Notes under the pieces: generated by a model
Database searches by the model: none
What the model was told of the DNA's origin: nothing
What the model saw: the letters and a program-made list of their open reading frames with translations, nothing else
Translations under genes and position numbers: made by a program
Shown here: piece after piece, positions 55,734-64,000 of the stretch
Layout of the letters: each line of letters starts with the position of its first letter
Numbering within the stretch: the stretch's first letter is position 1
From: Takakia lepidozioides
Lineage: Eukaryota > Streptophyta > Takakiopsida > Takakiales > Takakiaceae
DNA length: 64,000 nt
Assembly (NCBI GenBank): GCA_030704615.1
Contig: CM060732.1
Span: 28,933,053 to 28,997,052, forward strand
Reading direction: 5' to 3'

Positions 55734-56220
55734 TTTGGCTTCACTACTTTGCATGATCTTGCCTCGTAGTCTCACCCTTTGAAGTTGTCGAGTTTTAGAT
55801 GCGTTTGTATCCCCTGCTTTAGATCATTGCATTGTTATGTGCTCTGTGTCTATACGGCATGCCATAAACTCCCTCTCGAGTAGTGCATGGGAGATCTGCA
55901 TCTAAGTTGTTCCTAGTGTGTCCATTCTCTTGCAAAACAGAGATAGGGTTCTTATTCTCCTGTGCATCCAGTGAAATAGTTCTCATACGCACATTTGCCT
56001 CTTGCATAGGTTTGCAGTTGCATTTCAGGACACCTCGCATACTTCTATTCTAGTTTCCTGTCTCTCAGGATCTCTCCTTTCAGGTTTGATTCACAGGATC
56101 TGAAATTTTTCCAGGGGTGCATAACCGGCCCCCCTAAAACTTGTTTGCCCGGATCGTGTTTATCTTGCACCCGGTGCACCCGCGTTGTACTGCTACACTT
56201 GTTTTGACGCTTTATGTGAA

Positions 56221-56241
56221 CCCTAAACCCTAAACCCTAAA
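56221..56241 (+). repeat. Telomeric tract (CCCTAAA)3 at the right end of the array
   Basis: Unit 3' end GCTTTATGTGAA, three units, then CTTGTGA and a truncated PLE-A tail. Confidence 0.95.
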
Positions 56242-56248
56242 CTTGTGA
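56242..56248 (+). other. Constant 7-nt spacer CTTGTGA before a truncated PLE-A tail
   Basis: Followed by GGGTTCCAACTATTTAATTT. The intact PLE-A reads GTCAAAGGGTTCCAAC, so the spacer is foreign to the element. Confidence 0.85.
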
Positions 56249-57295
56249 GGGTTCCAACTATTTAATTTGGACCATTGACTAATTAATGCAGTCTTGACTT
56301 GGAGGCTAAATTAGTGCTTTAGTGGCATTATTATTGCCTTGGGAATTATCCCATATCGTTTGCACATAGTGAGGGTGCTTTTCTAGTATATAAGGATAGG
56401 CTTGGCTCTTAGGACTTCATCTCTTGGTGTTCCACTGATGAGCTTGAGCAATCAAGCGAAACTTGTTTGGAATAAAACACCTTAACTTTTTTTGTGTCTC
56501 CACATTTAGAGAAGTCGAGAGTCTAGTCCTTGCCCGCCCGGGCAACTTGGATCGAAGGGGTGCTCGGCTCCGAGGGGAATCCCAACCCTTGGATACTTCC
56601 GAGGCCTTTTTTCTTTCCAAAGCACGGGCGTATAGAGCCTTCCGTTTGACGCCATCTTAGCCACCGCTTACAATGGGGAAGGCGGCTGGGGGTATATGGT
56701 AATCGTGTCGGGCAAGCTAATTTAGCCCCGACTACACGGTTCCCCCTGTCGTACGCCCGATGGTCGGAGAGAAGGGATTTGGTTGATCCTCCCTCGAGTT
56801 CATCTCGAGCGATCAGAGGACTATGGGCATGCGCAAGCCTGCCGACCTAACCTTCTCGTCGATGACCTTATGCGGTAATCCCTCCCATTCTTCCTTAGAG
56901 GTACGAACCTCTTTTTGAAGGTGGGGCATATAAGTTTTCCAACTAGGGGTTGAGACTTGACCCTATGTTTGTGAGTGCCTTGAGCGCATGCTTGCCCATA
57001 GTGAGCAAGATTTTTGTCGCTAAACAAGGAGAAGCAAACATAAAAAAGCTTACAGTTGGAACGAAAGTGCCTCATTCTTCAATTAGAGAACCTTATCTCG
57101 TGAGGGCGGGAGTCCTTGCATAAGACATAATAGTCTTATTGCATCCCTTTAGGCACGATAGGCGCACTTTGTATGCATTTGTCTTGGTTTCCATTGCATT
57201 TGTATTTGGGTCCGAACCGGCCCCCCTTAATTTTTACTGTGTCTTTTTCCAGTATTTTTCTACTTTTTGTTACTTTTGCAAGCCTTTGCTAACCA
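56249..57295 (+). mobile_element. 5'-truncated PLE-A tail copy (A')
   Basis: Near-identical to 32716-33764 with small indels. Contains TATATAAG (56387) and a hammerhead-like fold. Ends AAGCCTTTGCTAACCA next to telomeric repeats, like PLE-A. Confidence 0.88.
56426..56481 (+). ncRNA. Hammerhead ribozyme-like fold, PLE-A' copy
   Basis: Helix I GGTGTT/AACACC, core and helix II as at 32895; one A fewer in the AATAAAA strand. Confidence 0.7.
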
Positions 57296-57337
57296 CCCTA
57301 AACCCTAAACCCTAAACCCCTAAACCCCTAAACCCTA
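57296..57337 (+). repeat. Telomeric tract with CCCCTAAA variants joining PLE-A' to a broken Ty3
   Basis: CCCTAAA units including two CCCCTAAA variants, ending CCCTA fused to GTGGTGACTTTATATG inside the integrase gene of Ty3 copy 2. The intact copy 1 reads TACTTAGTGGTGAC here. Confidence 0.95.
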
Positions 57338-60300
57338 GTGGTGACTTTATATGAAGTCCTGTATGACCACAAAGCTGTCAGCAGCTTTGTATCCCAATCC
57401 GTTCTGTTTGCATTGACTATCTTAGCCAAGATAGTACATAGTATTTTGTTGGTAGCCTCTGCCTGTCCATTACCCTGTGGGTAATATGTTGTACTCTTTC
57501 TATGCACAATCATAAACTTTTTAGTCAATAACTCAATGGTCTCATTCATGAAGTGACTTCGTTGATCACTGATAAATTCTAAGGGACATCCAAATCGTGT
57601 AAGTATGTTCTCGTACAGGAACCTTGCTGTGGACTTGGCTGTGTTGTCCCTCAAAGCTTTAGCTTCCACCCACTTTGTAGTATAATCAGTGGCTGTAATT
57701 ATGTACCTGTTTTGTGTATTCTTGGATGGTGGATTAATTGGTCCAACAAAGTCTAGTCCCCATTTCTGAAATGGTTCCGTAGGCATTGTAGGATGCAAGG
57801 CCATTCTTCCAGATCTCTGCAAAGGTCCTAGCCTCTGACATTCATCACACTTCTGACAATACTCATGTACATCTTTGAACAAAGTAGGCCACCAGTATCC
57901 TGCGAGTAGTATCTTTCTACTGGTAGTCTCTTCTCCAAAATGACCTCCAGCCACTCCTTTATGAACTTCCTCCAAGACTTTATTTACTTCATGGTGGTAC
58001 AAGCATCGTTTTAGTACCCCATCTGGTCCTAACTTATACATTCTGCTTCCTACCATAGTATAAGGTAAAGCTTTGATAGCGATTCTCTTCCTCTGCTCCT
58101 TACCATAACTAGGTGGGCACTGACCATGAGCAAGGTAGTATCTGATTGGCCACTGCCAATCTAACCATTCATCTGCACTTCCTTGCACCTCCATTACAAA
58201 TAAACTCGCATCAGATAACTGATCGTCCACTCCTGTGGCGGCCTCTCCTGTTGTTAGTCGTGACAAATGATCTGCCACAAGATGCAAACGGCCAGGCTTG
58301 TAAATAACCTCGAACTCAAACTCATGCAAGATTATTAACCACCTCGCTATCCTTCCACTTATCAAAGGTTTGTTCACCAGATATATCAGAGCCTGGTGAT
58401 CCACATAAAACATAAACTTTCTTCCCAATAGGTAATGCCTGAATTTCTTCACTGCATAGATCATTGCCAATGCTTCTCTTTCCGTTGTGCTATAGTTCCT
58501 CTCAGCACTGTTCATCAACCGGCTAGCATAGTACACAGGTGAATCTATATTCCCTGTAACATTCTGGGCTAACACCGCTCCCAACGCTTCTCCTGATGCA
58601 TCGCAGTGAACATGAAATACTACATGCCAGTGAGGGTTAATCAGCACAGGTGTAGTTGTTACTGACAGTGTAAGTTCCTCAAACGCCTGTTGACATTCAG
58701 CTGTCCATGCAAACACTGCATCTTTCTTCAGAAGCTTGCTCAATGGTGCTGCTATTTGTGCATACCTTTTGACAAATCTTCTGTAATAACTGGTTTGCCC
58801 AAGGAATCTCCTTAAACTCTTAACATTCACTGGTGGTGGAGAGACTTTAATGGACTCTGTCTTCCTGGGATCCACAAGAAGTCCCTTCTTACACACTATG
58901 TGTCCCAGAAGCACCCCTGAGTTCACACAGAAAGTACACTTCTCTGGATTCAAGCCCAGACCTCTCATCCTGCATCTGGCCAGGCATAACTCCAATTTAT
59001 GCAAGTGCTCATTCTTAGAGCTGTACACACTGAAATCATCCAAGAATACCTGCATGAAATCATCCAGATACTCATGAAAAGATTCACTTATCACTCTCTG
59101 AAAGGTCGCTGGTGCATTACAAAGTCCAAAGGGCATGACTTTGTATGCATAAGCCCCCCAGTCTGTGATGAAAGCTGTTTTCCCTTGGTCTTCTTCTGCC
59201 ACTTGCACTTGATTATAACCACTGAAGCCATCCATGAATGAGTACATCTCATGGCCTGCCACAGTGTCTGATACTGCTTCTGTGAATGGCAAAGGGAAAG
59301 GATCTTTCTTCGTACAAGCATTCAGCTTCTTATAGTTCACACATACTCTTAGTTTGCCATTCTTCTTGGGAACTATAACAATGGGTGACAACCAAGTTGT
59401 ATACTCTATTGGGTATATAAACTTAGCCTCAGCCAACTTCTTTATCTCTTCTCCAACCTTCTGTGCGTAGTTGGGATTCATTCTATACCTCGCCTGCTTG
59501 ATTGGTACTGACCCTGGTTCCAGTTCAATTTTATGCTGACAGACTTCAGGTGGTATCCCTTTTAGATCCTCATAGCTCCAAGCAAATACATCTCTGTATT
59601 TGATGAATAAGCTTTTAGCTTCTTCGAAGAACTCCGGCTCCAAATCAGCTCCTACTTTCACCATTCTCGGTTCCTCCTGAGTTCCCACATTTACTTCTCT
59701 CACCTGCTCATCAGCTGTGATTGTCCAACCAGTCACCACTTCATCCTTTAAGCTCACAGTGGCTGGTTCTTCTAGGATTTCTATCTCTCCCTCCTTTTCT
59801 TCATAGAAATGTGGTGGGTAACAGTTGGTTTCCTCTTCAATTGGTGTTGCCGACACTACACCACAGCAGATACCTCTTAAACAACTTAGGCTTTCCAGCC
59901 GCATCTCCGCAACCTGCTCCCATTCTGGGTGTGCAGCAAATAGGGTAGCTTCCTGCTCCTCATCCAGTCCTCCCCTCCAGTCATACTCTCTGACTCCTCG
60001 AGGTCTTCTTGTAGCAGGTAATCTACTAGATTTCTTTGTGGTAATTTGTATCTCGTGCATCCCATTATGCACAGTTAGTAACTGAGAATTCCAGTCATGG
60101 AATACCCTGGCCTGTTTCAGCCACGGACGTCCCAATAATAAGGAGTAAGCCTCCATGACTTCATCCATTTTTAATACAGTTACTGTGATCATAAAGATCA
60201 TTTTCTGTATCTGTATCTTAACTCCTCTTATTAATCCCAATGGCTGTACACTTCTTTGATCTGCCATTGTTACTGTAAATGGGGCTGGTTTCATGTTACT

Positions 60301-61656
60301 TAGACCAAGCTTCTTCCTTAATTGGTCTGTCATGATATTTACTCCAGAACCACCATCTATCAGTACATCAGTTAGTTCTGTGCTTCCAATTCTCAATTGG
60401 ATTACTGGCATAGAATCATCAAAGTCCATGACTGGTTCTCGCCCTTCCGGCTTCACATTATAACTAGTCACCTTGCTGTTCAGGTCTGTGTTTCCTGTCT
60501 CTTGGGCAATTCGATTGATTGCCTGATACAGCCTGTGCCTACAATAAGGTGCCACAGCTAATAGCTGTCCAATGGTAATTTCTGCTTTGGTCTGACATAT
60601 TACTGCAGCCAAAGTCTCTTCATTACTTTGCATGTCTGCATCCTCTTTTTTCCTTTCTTCCTCACTCCCCTCTTTTTCTCCATCCGAATCAGAGGAATCT
60701 GCCACAGGAATATCAGTACTCTTTTGCATTTCCCTTATAGTATCTGCCACTTCCTTGTGCAGTTCCTTCTTATCCTTCCAAGTCTCTTCATCTTCAGGCA
60801 TATCATTGCCACTTCCAGTCTCATCTTCTTCCTCTTCTACTGGAGGTATTAGTTTGGCTTTACTTCTTGTTACTATCATTGTACTTACTTCTGGTACAAC
60901 ACATGGCCTAACCATGTGAGCTGCCACCACTGGGCCCTCATTCACAGGAGCTCTCATCTCATTCTGGTGTCTTATCCAGAATGAACAGGCTGCCTTGCGA
61001 TGTCCTGGCTGATTACAATAGTAACATAGCTCTTCACCATTGGGTCCTCGCCCTTGGTCTGGTCTTGGATTATTTCTATAATCCTGATTCCCGGGCTGGT
61101 AATTCCCCCTTGGATTACCCTGATAGTTGCCTCTGGAATTTCCTTGGTAATTCCCTCTTGAATTACCTCTCCCTTCCATGCCATTGTTATAACCACCAGA
61201 CCTACCATAGTGGTCCTGATCATTGCTTCTTCTTGGCTGGGGCTGCACCTGATGCACCCTCACTTGCCTAGGTTCTCTTGCAGCTGTCCTTCTGTTGTAG
61301 TAACAATTCTCAGTAGAATGGTTATCCATTTTACAGATAGTACAGTGTTTCTCCTTCATGTGGCATTCTGCAGTGGTATGGCCTTCATTCTGGCACTTTG
61401 CACACCATACACCCTTCCTCCAATGTGTTGCAGCCTCTGTGGCATACTTCTTCAAGATTTCTTCCAATCTTTTCTCATAGTTATCCCTCTTCAACTTTTC
61501 CTTTCTCTTACTCTTTCTTTTTAGTTCTTGCTCTTCTTCTTCATCTGACTCATCTTCAGAGTCCTCATCTTCCTTTTTCTCTCTCCTGAGCATTCCCAAT
61601 TGCTCAATTCTGTTTATAGTTTCAAATGCCTCCTCCACTGTATTATGGGGTAACAT
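57338..61656 (-). pseudogene. gag-pol: Ty3 copy 2 gag C-terminus plus pol, truncated in integrase
   Basis: Single frame of about 1,440 codons. Three CCHC knuckles (CAKCQNEGHTTAEC, CTICKMDNHSTENC, CYYCNQPGHRKAAC) run without a stop into protease (VLIDGGSGVNIM), RT (VFLDDFSVYS), RNase H (HCDASGEALG) and integrase (LDFVGP, FISDQ, GNGQAEATNK). It ends SYRTSYKVTT at the telomeric tract, before the GPY module. FISDQGSHF of copy 1 is FISDQRSHF here. This copy shows that gag and pol were one continuous frame in the family. The N-terminal limit is a ~230-bp deletion relative to copy 1 (61656), which removes part of capsid. Confidence 0.92.
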
Positions 61657-62681
61657 ATTAGGAAATGATTATCAGGGAATCTTGCATACCATTCACTTGC
61701 TTTCTTGATAAGTGAACAAGGAAACAGTCTCATCTTGGCATCATCGCCATTCTCATTGTTCACTATACACATGTGCTCAAATTGGCTAATGTGTACATCG
61801 GGATCCCCTTTTCCTGAATATATTGGAAAGGGTGGTTTTGCCCGTGTTGGTTGTAACGCCATCTGTGGCCCTACCTTCTGCACACTGACAGGTGCTGGTG
61901 CTGGTCCTTCTGGACCTGTTGTTTTTGTGGTGGATCTTCCACCAAGTGGTGGCCCTTGAGCACTCCCTGCTTCTGGCCCCACGATATTCACAGTATTCCC
62001 AGCTTCAGTTGCACTACTTCCCACACTCCCTGTCCCCCCAGAGCCAGATCCAGGCAGCCCGCCTGATCCCCCTGAGCCGACACCTTCGTTGGCCTGTGAT
62101 CTAAGTGCTCCACTTGATCCAGGTCCAACGGGTTGGGATGTCCTGGTTGTAGTCTCAACCTCAGCTGTTGGGTCTACTTCTTCATATTCTTCCTCTTCCA
62201 ATTTCTTCTCTCTGTTTTCATCCTCCAAGTTCTGCCCTTGGGTTTCTTCTTCACTCATGTAACTCAACTGTAATGGTGTTGGAGAGTCTGAACTCTCCGT
62301 TGGCTCTGCCACATCCTCATCTCCTTCTTCATCTTCTGCTTCAGAAACTGGAGTTCCTGCTTTTGGTGTTCCATGCCAACTCTTATCAAAGATTTCTGTC
62401 AAGTCTTTTATCCAAGGATGTACCTCAGATCTTTCACCTCGTGATTGATCTTCTTCCTGTACCAATTCCCTTAATCTTTCTTGCAAAGAAACAGAAGGAG
62501 TGGCATCCAACTCTAGTTCTTCCGGTATAGGTGATGCACTTTTTGATCTTGATGGTGTGAGAGGTCCAGATGATTCCCCTATGTCTATTCCTCTCTCCCA
62601 AAGATATGGATAATTAGCTTTCAGATAGCTTTCTCTTTTTGATGAATATCTTTGTCGTCTAGCTTCTCTTTCATCACTCAT
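61614..62681 (-). pseudogene. gag: Ty3 copy 2 gag N-terminal part
   Basis: Opens MSDEREARRQRYSSKRESYL, the best view of the family's Gag start. Acidic and Gly/Ser-rich middle, then KPPFPIYSGKGDPDVHISQF and KKASEWYARFPDNHF. A deletion removing the segment equivalent to about 22770-23003 in copy 1 shifts the frame, which closes at 61614 and separates this part from the zinc knuckles. Confidence 0.85.
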
Positions 62682-62702
62682 GTCCCATGTCTTTCATTTC
62701 TT

Positions 62703-63398
62703 TTAATGTGGCAATAACCAAAACTCTCTTCTGTAATATCTCTCGTATATGCCTGGATTTCTTTCAAGCTTCAATGCACCCTTGGCTATACTTGAAGTCT
62801 CCGTTACCATATAACCATATGGCAAACAAGTCTGAAAAGCTGTTCTTGGTGTGAGTTTGATCCACAAAATATCCTTTGGAATCCAATTCTTTACCAGTAC
62901 AAGCTCTTCATGCATATGAGTATAAACATTCACCTTTCTTTCTTCCCAGCCTTCAAACTCTACTCGTTTAATGGATAGCAATGCTATCACATAAACCAAT
63001 GTTGGTAACCAACGTGCTCTTCCTCTACAGGCTACCTGATAAATCTTTATCACTCCTTTCTCCAGACCCCATTCTGGATCAGCATCATGCACTCGTTTAA
63101 GAATATTTTCTTTACATCCGTCTGGCAATTCCAAGAACCTTTGAAAGAATTGTTTGGACAATCTTTCTTCCTTCGTTCCACAGGGAATTTGATTCACTTC
63201 AAATTCTTTAATGGTCCAACCACCATGATCCCACCAGATGCCTGTCACATCTGGTTGTTCATGTCCCAGGTCCCCAGTATGGTCGCCAAATGTCGCGCGG
63301 CTTTTACTCACCCATCCCTTCGCTATCCGAGGCGGAAACTCCAAGATAGAAGAGTTGGAAATCTCTAAGTACTCAGCCCGCGCAGAACAATCAGTCAT
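62703..63398 (-). CDS. ORF0 upstream of gag in Ty3 copy 2
   Basis: 231-codon open frame whose first ATG (MTDCSARAEYLE) lies inside the 5' LTR and which reads through the LTR end and PBS (about residues 36-42) into a protein-like region: GIWWDHGGWTIKEFEVNQI, LSKQFFQRFLELPDGCKENI, ARWLPTLVYVIALLSIKRVE and a basic end RYYRREFWLLPH. The same ATG is in both LTRs of copy 1. If transcription starts upstream in the LTR, the ATG would be in the RNA. Trp-rich, no known domain, function unknown. Extra ORFs before gag occur in Ogre-type elements of plants. Confidence 0.6.
   Translation of the reverse strand: MTDCSARAEYLEISNSSILEFPPRIAKGWVSKSRATFGDHTGDLGHEQPDVTGIWWDHGGWTIKEFEVNQIPCGTKEERLSKQFFQRFLELPDGCKENILKRVHDADPEWGLEKGVIKIYQVACRGRARWLPTLVYVIALLSIKRVEFEGWEERKVNVYTHMHEELVLVKNWIPKDILWIKLTPRTAFQTCLPYGYMVTETSSIAKGALKLERNPGIYERYYRREFWLLPH
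63273..63288 (-). other. Primer-binding site of Ty3 copy 2
   Basis: TGGCGACCATACTGGG two bases after the LTR end, identical to copy 1 over 16 bases; flanking bases differ. Confidence 0.75.
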
Positions 63399-64000
63399 GA
63401 CCTACAGCTAGTGTATCATGGGGGTGTTTCCTATTTGTTTCCCTTTCCGCATTCATCTTAGCTACCTTACCATTGATAATTAAGTATCAGTTTGCTTCAT
63501 CGATCTATCGGTTCCCTCCACTAATCCATTCAATCCACAGCTTCATTCAGATCTCTCTACACAGTGTGATTGTATCGTATAAGTATCAGATTATGATTTA
63601 TCAGGTATCAGGCCGAAGCCATTATGTCTCTAATTTGCTCTACAATATCACTCTAGCTTTGCATATGACAAGCATCTACTAATCCTCTTTTCTCCTTCAT
63701 CGTGCTCTCCGATCTCCGCTCCCGCCTGACTCCGAAGTCCTCCCCGAATAATGATCCCCTCATCATTCCCCGTTCTTCCCTTTATCCTCCTATCCGCGGT
63801 TCTAACCGTTTCCCTCTCTAACCGTCGTATGTGAACTAACATGTTCCCTTCACAGGTGTTGTTCCCCACAGTCGTTCCCTGTCCTACTCTTCGTTCCCTA
63901 TTATCGTGACAGCTGTGTCAAGCGGTGACTGGCTGTGTTTGGCTGTGTCGGGCTGTGACTGGCTGTGTGGCTGTGTCTGCTGTGACGACTGTGACGGGCT
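63291..64000 (-). repeat. 5' LTR of Ty3 copy 2 (cut by window end)
   Basis: Ends GCGCGACA in element sense; about 710 bp visible. It has a 30-bp insertion-like difference near 63480-63525 relative to copy 1 and enters the GGCTGTG minisatellite at 63912. Confidence 0.92.
63912..64000. repeat. GGCTGTG minisatellite (start)
   Basis: First units of the LTR minisatellite; truncated by the window. Confidence 0.9.

Larger units (their letters stand above)
40858..56220 (+). repeat. Tandem array of ~1.15-kb non-autonomous PLE-derived units
   Basis: About thirteen head-to-tail units; the marker TTTGTATCCCCTGC recurs at about 40857, 42010, 43162, 44317, 45470, 46615, 47769, 48921, 50076, 51230, 52375, 53529, 54683 and 55806. 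Each unit has, in order: a short body opening ATGGAGGCAGATG, repeated CGAGAC boxes, TATATAAGCGGGG, the hammerhead-like fold with canonical GTC, a tail homologous to the PLE-C tail, and CCCTAAAC joining to the next unit. No reverse transcriptase is present, so they would depend on PLE enzymes. Two units (about 45470 and 51230) are interrupted by telomeric tracts with a 5'-truncated neighbour. 55101-55677 is replaced by a PLE-C-type tail. Confidence 0.9.
57338..64000 (-). mobile_element. Ty3/gypsy retrotransposon copy 2 (3' part replaced by telomeric tract)
   Basis: Same family as the element at 12180-25777. Lacks the end of integrase, the downstream ORF and the 3' LTR. Retains gag-pol in a single long frame, ORF0, PBS and a 5' LTR that continues beyond the window. 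Confidence 0.93.

Noticed and set aside
40870-56040. Repeated 73-, 79- and 107-residue ORFs in every array unit (for example MRGVLKCNCK..., MKPNLYRPQ..., MLHSHKLTEL...)
   Set aside because: They are frames within the non-coding tail and pre-promoter region, kept only because the DNA units are near-identical. One contains YLDD by chance and is not a reverse transcriptase.
32895-56481. tRNA-like or group II intron origin of the CTGATGA...GAAAC folds
   Set aside because: The three-strand core order, helix II closure and GTC placement fit a hammerhead. No tRNA arms or intron domains are present.
40820-57337. A present-day telomere inside the window
   Set aside because: Tracts are only 3-6 repeats and are followed by other sequence on both sides, so they are interstitial remnants here.

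Overview
The window looks like a repeat-dominated, probably subtelomeric or formerly telomeric, segment of a plant-lineage nuclear genome. The telomere-type repeat is TTTAGGG/CCCTAAA. There are plant-style Ty3/gypsy and MULE-like elements, a PPR (MYAKCG) fragment, a LINE, and Penelope-like retroelements (PLEs) without an endonuclease domain. I lean towards an early-diverging streptophyte (charophyte alga, lycophyte or bryophyte), but the sequence alone does not fix the species. No prokaryotic gene organisation, rRNA or tRNA gene was seen.

Layout. 1-1.8 kb: nested palindromes built on a 20-22 bp palindromic core, including an 85-bp tandem array and a ~750-bp foldback. 2.1-5.7 kb: a MULE-like DDE transposase gene (+) with one clear intron and a SWIM-type C-terminus, followed by ~76-bp tandem repeats carrying the same core. 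6.4-7.1 kb: PPR pseudogene fragment. 7.55-10.4 kb: 3'-truncated LINE (-) with an AP-endonuclease domain and a duplicated 2A-like motif. 12,180-25,777: a complete ~13.6 kb Ty3/gypsy element (-) with two LTRs, PBS, PPT and the 5-bp target duplication AGTTG. It has extra ORFs both upstream of gag and downstream of pol. It sits in the last exon of an unknown host gene (-). 26.6-28.3 kb: a divergent pair of paralogous genes of unknown family, each with one frameshift. 28.5-29.3 kb: a second palindrome family. 30,501-31,000: assembly gap.

31.0-57.3 kb is the most interesting part. It holds endonuclease-less PLEs of at least two families (A on +; B, C and D on -), plus a ~15 kb head-to-tail array of ~1.15-kb non-autonomous PLE derivatives. 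All carry the same module: TATATAAG, then about 37-42 nt later a hammerhead-ribozyme-like fold (18 copies in the window). The elements are separated or capped by short telomeric tracts. Wherever an element is 5'-truncated next to a telomeric tract, the same 7-nt spacer (CTTGTGA in element sense) lies between them. The arrangement reads like serial attachment of retroelements to chromosome ends, followed by end healing and one head-to-head telomeric junction at 40.82-40.86 kb.

57.3-64.0 kb: a second copy of the same Ty3 family (-), broken in integrase exactly where a (CCCTAAA)n tract begins; its right LTR runs off the window.

Most coding regions are frameshifted. Near-identical copies often differ in homopolymer lengths, so some breaks may be sequencing error rather than decay.
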